Shown piece by piece: positions 33,853 to 41,356 of a stretch of DNA of 64,000 bases. The notes beneath the pieces are model-generated. The model saw only the letters and a list, made by a program, of their open reading frames with translations. It was not told the DNA's origin and ran no database searches. Positions within the stretch are counted from its first letter, which is position 1. Each line of letters opens with the position of its first letter. The stretch comes from Bdellovibrio sp. GTDB taxonomy: Bacteria; Bdellovibrionota; Bacteriovoracia; Bacteriovoracales; Bacteriovoracaceae. The position numbers and the translations under genes were made by a program. The DNA lies in assembly GCA_016187935.1 (NCBI GenBank), contig JACPIU010000010.1, positions 124,001-188,000 of the forward strand, read 5' to 3'.

Positions 33853-34016
33853 AATTCCAGACAGGAGTCGAAGCGAGCTCCATGTGCCTGCCTAAGCAGG
33901 CCGAGGGAGCGTGATGCGACCGAGAATGGAGTGAGGTGAGGCCACGCAGGAAGGGAGCTGGAAGCGACCGCCCGTAGTGGCCGACGTATGTTGCAAAAAA
34001 ATGTCCTGCCTGGATT
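33853..34016. repeat. Foldback, GC-rich structured element after tRNA-Arg
   Basis: This 164-base stretch is bounded by nearly complementary ends, AATTCCAGACAGGA (33853-33866) and TCCTGCCTGGATT (34004-34016). It contains an inner perfect hairpin GCCTGC-CTAA-GCAGGC (33886-33901) and CTCCAT/ATGGAG arms around it. It is much richer in GC than its surroundings. GACAGGAGTCGAA (33860-33872) is the exact complement of the tRNA T-arm segment at 33805-33817. It could be a structured RNA processed from the tRNA transcript or a small mobile repeat. No ORF is present. Confidence 0.5.
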
Positions 34017-34047
34017 AAGCCTTAACGAAACGCCAATGTGAAATTAT

Positions 34048-34548
34048 TTAGTAAAGTTCCATATCAATGAGCATCTTTTTCCCAGACTCACGATCTAAAT
34101 ACTTAGGCGAGCCTGTGCCATAGTAATCGAGTATCCCTTGTGCCCAGTGACCGCGCGTGATTCCGTTGCCAAGACCGATGAATGCCAGAAAGTCTTTTAA
34201 CTCTGAATTATTGACTTTCCCATCGCCATCTTCGTCAGATTTGTTCAACATTTTGTCGAGCGCGGCTTCACCGGTCGATCTTCCCAAGAAAGATTTCAAT
34301 TTGCTGGTGGCCTCCGCCAAGTCTTCTTCACTGACATCTGCTGCTGTAAATGCATCTTCGGATGGGTCTTGCACTGCTGTGTAAGTTCCTGTGGTTCGCT
34401 CAACAAATTGTGACATCTCCTGAAATCCAAAACCTGAGCGTCCGCTATTTGGAAAAATATCAAGTCCATTACTTCGACAGGCCAATGCCGCCTTGCCCAT
34501 GGTGAATGTCATAATAGAAATTGCCATAAATAAAATTTTGTGCCCCAT
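34048..34548 (-). CDS. Exported EF-hand protein
   Basis: The 166-aa product has a signal peptide (MGHKILFMAISIMTFTMGKA). A calcium-binding EF-hand loop, DEDGDGKVNNSE at about 105-116, has acidic or oxygen residues at positions 1, 3, 5, 9 and 12. A second, degenerate loop (DYYGTGSPKYLDRESG) lies near the C-terminus. It is likely a periplasmic or secreted calcium binder. It has no operon partner: the upstream gap is 248 bases and the tRNA element follows. No enzyme domain is seen. Confidence 0.7.
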   Translation of the reverse strand: MGHKILFMAISIMTFTMGKAALACRSNGLDIFPNSGRSGFGFQEMSQFVERTTGTYTAVQDPSEDAFTAADVSEEDLAEATSKLKSFLGRSTGEAALDKMLNKSDEDGDGKVNNSELKDFLAFIGLGNGITRGHWAQGILDYYGTGSPKYLDRESGKKMLIDMELY

Positions 34549-34625
34549 TTTTTAACCCCTAGAAATCAAGATAGTGAAAACCCCGATCTCAGAGCTGCAA
34601 AAAGATGGCCAAAAAGAGTATGTAA

Positions 34626-34775
34626 TTGCAATGGGTTATACCGATTTTAGCGTTGAGAGAATTGACAGTGCCGTTTAAAGAGACATCGCGAACAGGCCAG
34701 TTTGTGAATCCGGCCACATTCTTGGGACCGAATAACATCATGGCGAAGGTTAACAAGAATTACCGACATCGATGA
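34626..34775 (+). CDS. Possible 49-aa ORF in intergenic region
   Basis: TTG 34626 to TGA 34775 encodes a peptide ending VNPATFLGPNNIMAKVNKNY-RHR, which reads like real protein. An overlapping frame (GTG 34575 to TAA) encoding SELQKDGQKEYVIAMGYTDF also looks coding-like. Neither has a ribosome binding site. They may be two frames of one decayed gene. The rest of 34549-34796 shows nothing. Confidence 0.2.
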   Translation: MQWVIPILALRELTVPFKETSRTGQFVNPATFLGPNNIMAKVNKNYRHR

Positions 34776-34796
34776 ATAAAGATTTTATTGTAGGGC

Positions 34797-35477
34797 ATGT
34801 ATCTATATAAAATTATCGTCCTATTTATTTTTATCGTTTTTTCATGTTGTACTATGGCCGCTGTCGTTCAAAGAGTTGCCACTGGCATCAAAGGCAAATG
34901 GGTAAGTATCACATGTGAATTAAGGTTTCATGAGATTGCGACAGAATCGAATGGAAAAGTTGAGGCCACATGGATAAAGAGAGAATTTATTTTTGATGGA
35001 CGAAATAACTTTCAAGGAAGGCATACGACCTATGATGATTCCTTATGCCAGAGTCCTCATTTCGAATATTATTTTAGAGGCAGACTTGAGTGGAGAGGCC
35101 CACATGAAACGGCACCTACGGCACAGAAAGTTGATTTCATTATGGATGAAGAATTTTCCATCACACCGCGATCAAGGGTCTTCATTGAACAAATGAACAA
35201 GTTACCTTCAGGTGCATGTGGCGACAAAAAATGGGAATTGAATGTTGCTCAGGATGTTTTAAGAAGGCCATGTGTATTGTTGAATACCAAGCAAGGTGAG
35301 GTGGTCAAAGATTTTGATCTGATCTACCTGTCATACGAAGGAATGTTTTTATTTATGGGAGCAAAACAAAATATGGATCAGAGATTTTCTAAGGATGAAG
35401 AGCATCGTCCCAAAGGCGGATTGCAAGTCCCCTTGGTTCGGGCACACTACTTGAATCCATGGAATTATTGGAAGTGA
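34797..35477 (+). CDS. Exported APCDD1-domain-like protein
   Basis: The 226-aa product has a hydrophobic N-terminus with FSCC near residue 18 (signal peptide or lipobox). The mature part matches the APCDD1 pattern, a beta-barrel first described in a vertebrate Wnt inhibitor and also found in bacteria: GKWVSITCELRF, then TWIKREFIFDGRNNFQGRHT, DSLCQSPHFEYYFRGRLEW. Two conserved cysteines (in ITCEL and DSLCQ) could pair. The assignment is by pattern only. It lies 27 bases upstream of a PilB/GspE-like ATPase on the same strand; a functional link is not evident. Confidence 0.5.
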   Translation: MYLYKIIVLFIFIVFSCCTMAAVVQRVATGIKGKWVSITCELRFHEIATESNGKVEATWIKREFIFDGRNNFQGRHTTYDDSLCQSPHFEYYFRGRLEWRGPHETAPTAQKVDFIMDEEFSITPRSRVFIEQMNKLPSGACGDKKWELNVAQDVLRRPCVLLNTKQGEVVKDFDLIYLSYEGMFLFMGAKQNMDQRFSKDEEHRPKGGLQVPLVRAHYLNPWNYWK

Positions 35478-35504
35478 AAATATTTTTGGCATGCGGGATT
35501 TTTT

Positions 35505-36737
35505 GTGAATAACTTGAACACCCTTACCATCAAAAACGAAGACATTGGCGATGATGTTATCAAACTTGTCAATAGAATATTGGCGGAAGCTTTCATGAAA
35601 AAGGCCAGTGACATCCATATTGAACCTTACGAACATTCTTTTAGAGTAAGATTTCGCATCGATGGTTCTTTGCAAGAAGTTATGAAGCCAAATAAAAGGC
35701 TCATGCTTCCAATTATTTCCCGTCTAAAAATTTTATCTTCTATGGATATTTCAGAAAAGAGAAGACCACAAGATGGCAGAATAAAATTTGAATTGGGAAG
35801 CAAAACCATTGATTGCCGCGTTTCTTCGCTCCCTTGTCTTTTTGGCGAGAAAGTGTGTTTGCGCATATTGGACAAAGCAAATTTGCAACTTGATATGACG
35901 AAACTGGGTTTTGAAGAAAGGCAGATCTCTATTTTCAAAGAGAGCATCCATCAACCTTTTGGCATGTGTCTATTGACCGGCCCAACTGGTTCTGGGAAGA
36001 CCACGACACTTTACTCTGCCCTAAGTGAGCTGAACAAAATCGATGTAAATATCTCCACGGCAGAAGATCCCTGTGAATATAATTTAGAAGGGGTCAATCA
36101 AGTGAACATTAAAAAGGAAGTTGGACTAACTTTTGCCACGGCACTCAAGACATTCCTCAGACAAGACCCGGATATTATCATGGTGGGAGAAATCCGCGAC
36201 TTTGAAACGGGGGAAATTGCATTGGAAGCCGCTTTATCCGGGCATTTGGTCTTGTCTACTTTGCATACCAATGATGCCCCGTCATCGGTAGCGCGACTTC
36301 TCCACATGGGGGTAGAGCCTTATCTTGTTACTGGAGCTTTAAATGTGGTGGTGGCCCAAAGACTTTGTCGGAAAATTTGTGATCGTTGCAAGAGCGAACA
36401 TCCAATCCCAATTGAGGAGCTTGTGGCATGCGGAATGGCCGAGAGTTCTGCTTTGAGGTTGAAATATTTCAAGGGTAAAGGTTGTATGTTTTGTAACGGG
36501 ACAGGATACCAGGGGAGAGTTGCTATTTACGAGGTGTTGGCAATTTCCCCCGCAATACGAGAAATTATTCTTAAGCGTGGAAGCGCTGATGATATTAAAA
36601 AGCAGGCGATTAAAGAAGGTATGAAGACCTTGCGAATGGCCGCTTTAACGAAAGTGGCGCAAGGATTGACGACTTTGGATGAAGCTGTTTCAAATTCAGG
36701 TCCAGATACCCTATCAAACGAAAATCAATCTAAATAA
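35505..36737 (+). CDS. Short PilB/GspE-type secretion ATPase
   Basis: The 410-aa product is an ATPase of the type II secretion/type IV pilus family. Motifs are in order: DIHIEPYEHSFRVRFRIDG (N2 domain), LLTGPTGSGKTTTLY (Walker A), the Asp box AEDPCEY, IIMVGEIRDFET (Walker B), STLHTND (His box) and the zinc tetracysteine CRKICDRC...CMFC. The N1 domain, which binds the inner membrane platform in PilB/GspE (about 560 aa), is absent: the frame starts directly at N2. GTG 35505 is used. No other secretion genes are near, so it is an orphan ATPase that must work with a platform encoded elsewhere or serve another role. Confidence 0.88.
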   Translation: MNNLNTLTIKNEDIGDDVIKLVNRILAEAFMKKASDIHIEPYEHSFRVRFRIDGSLQEVMKPNKRLMLPIISRLKILSSMDISEKRRPQDGRIKFELGSKTIDCRVSSLPCLFGEKVCLRILDKANLQLDMTKLGFEERQISIFKESIHQPFGMCLLTGPTGSGKTTTLYSALSELNKIDVNISTAEDPCEYNLEGVNQVNIKKEVGLTFATALKTFLRQDPDIIMVGEIRDFETGEIALEAALSGHLVLSTLHTNDAPSSVARLLHMGVEPYLVTGALNVVVAQRLCRKICDRCKSEHPIPIEELVACGMAESSALRLKYFKGKGCMFCNGTGYQGRVAIYEVLAISPAIREIILKRGSADDIKKQAIKEGMKTLRMAALTKVAQGLTTLDEAVSNSGPDTLSNENQSK

Positions 36738-36792
36738 GCGGTCACTTCGTTCCCCCTAGACCTTGGCCACTTGTGTTCATTAAAATAAGACA

Positions 36793-37764
36793 ATGAAGTT
36801 TAAAATCTTCTTAATCATTGCTCTTTGGGCGACTCAGGTGCCGGCCCCGGCCTTCGGACAAGGCGAGTTTATGGTACGACCTTTTAGTAGCATTGGAAAA
36901 TTGCAACTCAAACTGCGACCGAAACCCGGCGCCAACGGTGTTACCGAAAGTGCCAAGCTTCAGACCTATGAACCGAATGTTACCAATTTTTCAGGCATAG
37001 TGGTGGGACATAAAGGTTTTAGTATGACTTTTGGAGGTACGGTTCCCCCCAGCGACGCCGCCATTCGAGAAAAAGGCGAAACTGATTATCGAGATTATCA
37101 ATTCCAATTCTATTTTAACCATATCGGAATAGACCTTTTCTATCAGACATTTGAAGGTTTTTACCGCTCCAGTGCCGAAGAGAGTGAGAAATCAGTCTTG
37201 AGTGATGGCACCAAGGCCTTCCCCCAGCTTGCTGATATGCAAATGAAAAAGTATGGCGCCAATCTCTGGTATGTTTTTTCCCCTCAGAAATATTCGATCA
37301 CCGCAGCTTTCAATCAAACTTCGCGACAGACTCAAACTGGTGGTTCGTGGATTGCCATGATGTCGGCGAACGATATCAACATCTCAAATAAGGGTGCTCC
37401 CATTCTACCAGAATCTCAGCGTGCTGAATTTGGAGTGAATGGCAATATCAACGGCGCCAGATTGAAGTCTTTAGGAGGGCTCTTGGGTGCCGGTTACACT
37501 TTTGCCAGCGGAGGATGGTACCTTTCACTCCAAGGTCTAGGAGGACTTGCGGCCCAACAGTTCAAAGGAAACGGATTGCAAAATACGGCGACTCAAAATG
37601 TCGTTTCCAAACTTTATAATGTTCGCGGTTCCTTAGGATACAATGGTCAAACTTTTTTCATAGGTTTTATGTGGTTGACGGATCAGGTGACGACCGAAGT
37701 TGATGGACTGGAGATTGAACCTGCAAGTATGCGAGCGGAAGTATTTTTAGGAGCGCGTTTTTAA
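36793..37764 (+). CDS. Outer-membrane-like exported protein (DUF4421-like)
   Basis: The 323-aa product has a signal peptide (MKFKIFLIIALWATQVPAPA). The mature part has alternating beta-strands with aromatic girdles (GFSMTFGGTVPP, DYRDYQFQFYFNHIGIDLFY, GGWYLSLQGLGGLAA, TFFIGFMWLTDQ) and ends EVFLGARF, a C-terminal Phe strand expected of outer-membrane beta-barrels. The pattern 'Y.PN.....G.vvghkgf..tfgg' then 'd.yyq.fegfY' resembles DUF4421. It sits 10 bases upstream of a secreted phosphodiesterase-family gene and probably shares its transcript. Confidence 0.6.
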   Translation: MKFKIFLIIALWATQVPAPAFGQGEFMVRPFSSIGKLQLKLRPKPGANGVTESAKLQTYEPNVTNFSGIVVGHKGFSMTFGGTVPPSDAAIREKGETDYRDYQFQFYFNHIGIDLFYQTFEGFYRSSAEESEKSVLSDGTKAFPQLADMQMKKYGANLWYVFSPQKYSITAAFNQTSRQTQTGGSWIAMMSANDINISNKGAPILPESQRAEFGVNGNINGARLKSLGGLLGAGYTFASGGWYLSLQGLGGLAAQQFKGNGLQNTATQNVVSKLYNVRGSLGYNGQTFFIGFMWLTDQVTTEVDGLEIEPASMRAEVFLGARF

Positions 37765-37774
37765 GGGTCGTTAT

Positions 37775-38926
37775 ATGAAGCGCTATTTTGCACTGACTTT
37801 TTTTTATATATGTTTCCTCGAAAGCGCGCATGCTCTTGAACTGTTAACTTACAACTTGGGTCTGGCGAATGGTTTTGTCGATCACTATGAGGAAAGACGA
37901 CTACCGCTTTTTCAGCAGATAAAAAATTCCAATGCTGACATTATATGTTTACAGGAATTATGGAGTGAGGAGGATCGCCAAACACTTGCCAAGGAAATGG
38001 CTCCAGTCTACCCCCATCAACTGATCACACCTATCGAGCGTGTTACTTCCGAACATTCGCCGGCCTGCAAGTTTTCAAATCTCTTTGGAGAAGGAAGCAT
38101 TGTCACTTGTATGCGTTCGCGCTGCGATGGGAAAAAAGGGCGTGAGTTTACCGCTTGTATCATTGCCGATTGCAAATTGCCTTTAGAGTCTCTGAAAACA
38201 AGTCATCCGTCTTGCGCTAATGCGCTTATGGCACAGGTGGGAACTCATCCCTTGCTTGCCATGCTGAAACTTTTGCTGCCATTTGGAAAAATCGATACCT
38301 ATATTTATGGTGGCAGCAATGGTCTGGCGATTTTTTCCAAGTATCCCATTAAGCCTGGAGCGTCAGGCATGGTATCACTGCGCGACTATTCCACTCTTTC
38401 GCGAAGGGATTTATTATATGGAGTGTTTGAAGTGGAGAAGAAAGAAGTTTTTGTCGGCTGTACGCATTTAACCGCCAATCTCACCGACAGCGCCCCCTAT
38501 GCGGGTAAGTTTTCCGGGTGGGAGCAAGAAAATTTGAAACAAAGCGAATATCTTTTAACCAAGATTGAGCAACTAGCTGCAGGCCGCCCCCAGGCAATCA
38601 TGGGAGACTTCAATTTTAGTCCGGCAGTGCCTAGTCAGGGTATCGAGGCCAATTTTGAAAAAAGTCTTTTGGCCTTCAAGGCGCAAGGATATTTCGATCC
38701 CCTGTCAGATGGAGCTAAACCGGCCTGCACATTTTGCAAGAGCAATAGTTTGAACTTACCCACTGATCCCGATCAATTGATCGATCACATTTTTTTAAAA
38801 AAAGTGGCCCCGAAGAATATTATCGGGGCCCAGATTGTCATGGATCAGAAAATAGAAACAAAAAATTCTGTGAAAACCAACCTTTCTGATCACTATGGCA
38901 TCAAAGTCAAATTGACGTCGTTTTAA
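37775..38926 (+). CDS. Exported endonuclease/exonuclease/phosphatase-family hydrolase
   Basis: The 383-aa product has a signal peptide and the EEP fold: LLTYNLGLANG, DIICLQELWSEEDR (metal-binding Glu), FVGCTHLTANL, QAIMGDFNFSP (catalytic Asp/Asn), DQLIDHIFLKK and LSDHYGIKVKL (catalytic His). A cysteine-rich insert (CMRSRCDG, CIIADC) at about 110-150 is unusual. In exported bacterial members the typical activity is sphingomyelinase or DNase, but the substrate cannot be told here. It follows the DUF4421-like gene; its end overlaps the convergent phosphate transporter gene by four bases. Confidence 0.8.
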   Translation: MKRYFALTFFYICFLESAHALELLTYNLGLANGFVDHYEERRLPLFQQIKNSNADIICLQELWSEEDRQTLAKEMAPVYPHQLITPIERVTSEHSPACKFSNLFGEGSIVTCMRSRCDGKKGREFTACIIADCKLPLESLKTSHPSCANALMAQVGTHPLLAMLKLLLPFGKIDTYIYGGSNGLAIFSKYPIKPGASGMVSLRDYSTLSRRDLLYGVFEVEKKEVFVGCTHLTANLTDSAPYAGKFSGWEQENLKQSEYLLTKIEQLAAGRPQAIMGDFNFSPAVPSQGIEANFEKSLLAFKAQGYFDPLSDGAKPACTFCKSNSLNLPTDPDQLIDHIFLKKVAPKNIIGAQIVMDQKIETKNSVKTNLSDHYGIKVKLTSF

Positions 38927-39927
38927 CTTTGCAAGAGCATATGTCCAATCCACCAGGTCACTGCTGCGATGAAGGCGGAAGCCGGGATAGTTAAGACCCA
39001 GGCCCAGATGATCTTTTCAGCAACTCCCCAGCGAACAGCGGAAAACTTGGTTACTGAACCAACTCCCATGATTGAGCCAGTAATGGTATGAGTGGTTGAA
39101 ACGGGAATTCCAAGACCTGTGGCCATGAAAAGGGTTAGAGCACCAGCGGTTTCTGCACACATTCCACCGATTGGACGAAGTTTGGTTATTTTCATCCCCA
39201 TAGTTTCAACGATACGCCAGCCACCAAAGAGTGTTCCCATTCCCATGGCCGCGTGACATGAAAGTACGATCCAAAGAGGGACATGGAATTCGGGCCCCAA
39301 ACGACCAGTAGAGAAGAGCAGTACAGCGATGATACCCATGGTTTTTTGAGCATCATTTCCACCATGGCCTAAGCTGTATAGGGAAGCGGAAACCAATTGA
39401 AGTCGCCTGCCCCAACGATCGACTTTCCGTGGTGTGGATTTAAAAAGCAAGAGGGACACGAGACTCATAAAAATGAAGGCCAGAACGAATCCGAAGAGTG
39501 GTGAGAGTACGATTGAAAAAGCTATCTTGGTAAAACCCGAAAGCATTAGTCCGCTCACGCCTACTTTTGCCACCGCAGCGCCAGCAAGAGAACCTATTAA
39601 TGCGTGAGAAGAACTGGAAGGCAGTCCGTAGTACCAGGTAATAATATTCCAAATAATGGAACCACTTAAGGCCGCCAAGAGGAGCATTGGGTCAACGATA
39701 TGAGGATCGATGACCCCTTTCCCAATGGTATTGGCGACATGTAAACCAAAAAACATAAAAGAAATAAAGTTAAAAAAGGCTGCCCACGCCACCGCCCACT
39801 GAGGACGGAGAACTCGTGTGGAAACCACAGTAGCAATGGAGTTTGCGGCATCATGGAAACCATTTAAGAAGTCGAAACCCAGGGCCACGATAATGATAAA
39901 GACAATGAATACAGTTGAATGATCCAT
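38923..39927 (-). CDS. pit: PiT-family inorganic phosphate transporter
   Basis: The 334-aa inner-membrane product has about ten hydrophobic helices. The two PiT signature repeats are visible: GFDFLNGFHDAANSIATVVS at the N-terminus and SLGHGGNDAQKTMGIIAVLL in the middle, with TGLGIPVSTTHTITGSIMGV near the C-terminus. It imports phosphate with cations. Length fits the short bacterial form. It follows a PhoU-like gene by 22 bases on the same strand, the usual pit accessory pair, and both are divergent from phoB-phoR, pointing to control by phosphate starvation. Confidence 0.92.
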   Translation of the reverse strand: MDHSTVFIVFIIIVALGFDFLNGFHDAANSIATVVSTRVLRPQWAVAWAAFFNFISFMFFGLHVANTIGKGVIDPHIVDPMLLLAALSGSIIWNIITWYYGLPSSSSHALIGSLAGAAVAKVGVSGLMLSGFTKIAFSIVLSPLFGFVLAFIFMSLVSLLLFKSTPRKVDRWGRRLQLVSASLYSLGHGGNDAQKTMGIIAVLLFSTGRLGPEFHVPLWIVLSCHAAMGMGTLFGGWRIVETMGMKITKLRPIGGMCAETAGALTLFMATGLGIPVSTTHTITGSIMGVGSVTKFSAVRWGVAEKIIWAWVLTIPASAFIAAVTWWIGHMLLQS

Positions 39928-39949
39928 AATGAAGTCCTAATGGAAGGGG

Positions 39950-40576
39950 TTAAGCGTACTCGAGCACGATTCCTTCAATAATATTGGCCACATCCTCACA
40001 ACGGTCAGTCATGGTTTCCAGCATTTCATAAAGCTCTTTTAGCATAATGAGGCGGCGAACATCGGGCTCATCTTTAAAGAGTTTTGCCATGGCCGAGCGT
40101 AAAATATGGTCTGCTTCGTTTTCCAAGCGATTGACTTCCACGCAGTACTTAATGATCTCTTCAGGATTTTTTAATTGATGAAGCCGGTTTACCGCTTCTT
40201 TAACATTTTGCACTGATTTAATACCCACATCTGCCAGAGCGTTCAATTCAGGTGTGCCTTTGGTGATGTTGTATAGAAACATGCGTTGAGAGGCAGCTTC
40301 AATCATATCGAGAATGTCGTCCAATTTGCTTATTAAAGAGTGGATGTCGTTGCGATCGAGTGGAGTGATGAATGTCGTGTGCAAGAGATCAACTGTACGG
40401 TGGGTAACTTCATCGCATTTATGTTCAAGATCCTTAATCACTCGAGAATGACTTTCAGCATTTCCCAGGTCGTCCAGCATGGTACGAAAGCGTTGAGTTG
40501 ATTCGACAATTAAAGTCGCCGCTTGATCAAAGAGATCAAAAAACTTTTCTTCCCGTGGCATAAAGCGTCCAAACAT
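39950..40576 (-). CDS. PhoU-like (DUF47) pit accessory protein
   Basis: The 208-aa all-helical cytoplasmic product belongs to DUF47. Typical segments are VIKDLEHKCDEVTHRTVDLL, TPLDRNDIHSLISKLDDILD and NRLENEADHILRSAMAKLF, with the E/DxxxD metal-binding pattern of PhoU. Proteins of this family are usually co-transcribed with pit and tune phosphate uptake. It starts with MFGRFMPREEKFFDLFDQAA, typical of the family. The promoter region is shared with phoB. Confidence 0.92.
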   Translation of the reverse strand: MFGRFMPREEKFFDLFDQAATLIVESTQRFRTMLDDLGNAESHSRVIKDLEHKCDEVTHRTVDLLHTTFITPLDRNDIHSLISKLDDILDMIEAASQRMFLYNITKGTPELNALADVGIKSVQNVKEAVNRLHQLKNPEEIIKYCVEVNRLENEADHILRSAMAKLFKDEPDVRRLIMLKELYEMLETMTDRCEDVANIIEGIVLEYA

Positions 40577-40640
40577 AAGACCTCTCCTGTAAATATATGA
40601 TTCAGTTCAAATTTATAATTTGGCCCAGACTTTAAGTATT

Positions 40641-40672
40641 GTTAGGATTTGGTTAGGATTACTTATTAGGAT
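40641..40672 (+). promoter_or_regulatory. Pho-box-like direct repeats before phoB
   Basis: GTTAGGAT at 40641 and 40652 (11 bases apart) and ATTAGGAT at 40665 form direct repeats in the 102-base gap between divergent phoB and the PhoU-like gene. OmpR/PhoB-type regulators bind direct repeats spaced 11 bases, so this is a candidate PhoB site, though its sequence differs from the enterobacterial box. The last repeat contains the AGGA of the phoB ribosome binding site. Confidence 0.5.
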
Positions 40673-40678
40673 GTATCT

Positions 40679-41356
40679 ATGCCGAGTATTTTAGTCGTGG
40701 AAGATGCCGCAGATATTCGCGAACTTATGGTTTTGCATTTGGAACGGGCCGCTTATAAGGTTGTTTGGGCCAGCAATGGTGAAGAGGCCATAAAGTATCT
40801 CCAGTCAGGACAAATATTTGATTTGGTGATACTCGATTGGATGTTGCCAGGGTTGTCGGGAATTGAAGTTTGCCGTCAAATTCAGCAGAAGATTCCAGTA
40901 CTTATGGCAACGGCACGGGCCATGCCCGATGACATCGTTTTAGGTTTGGAAAGCGGTGCCGATGATTATATTACCAAGCCATTTGATCTGGCGGTATTTA
41001 TGGCGCGCGTGCGTGCGTTGTTGCGACGAGGAGAGATGCTGTCGCAAGGGAGTTCCAGAAAATATAAGGTAGGTCAGCTTGTTGTGGATGTTGATGCCCA
41101 TTTAGTAAAATGCGGTGAAAATGAAGTACGCACAACAACCTATGAATTTAAATTGCTGGCGACTCTCATGGCAAATCAAGGAAAGGTTCTTTCGCGTGAG
41201 GCCTTGATTGAGCAAGTACAAGGGGAAGGAGTTATCGTGATAGATCGTGCTATTGATACTCATATCTTCGGACTACGTAAAAAACTGGGCCTTTGCGCCG
41301 ACGTGGTTGAGACAATCCGCGGAGTGGGTTATCGAATCAAGGCCGACAATGGGTAG
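40679..41356 (+). CDS. phoB: PhoB-like response regulator
   Basis: The 225-aa product is a two-domain OmpR-family regulator. The receiver domain has the acidic pair in LVVEDAADIR, phospho-acceptor Asp in LVILDWMLPG (about 53) and the Lys of DYITKPFD. The winged helix has TTYEFKLLATLM, then VIDRAIDTHIFGLRKKLG and ETIRGVGYRIK. It is paired with a histidine kinase that overlaps its end by 8 bases and is divergent from phosphate uptake genes, so it is most likely PhoB. Confidence 0.85.
   Translation: MPSILVVEDAADIRELMVLHLERAAYKVVWASNGEEAIKYLQSGQIFDLVILDWMLPGLSGIEVCRQIQQKIPVLMATARAMPDDIVLGLESGADDYITKPFDLAVFMARVRALLRRGEMLSQGSSRKYKVGQLVVDVDAHLVKCGENEVRTTTYEFKLLATLMANQGKVLSREALIEQVQGEGVIVIDRAIDTHIFGLRKKLGLCADVVETIRGVGYRIKADNG

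Noticed and set aside
34661-34700. TTGACA as a -35 box in the intergenic region before the APCDD1-like gene
   Set aside because: No -10 element at suitable distance was found.
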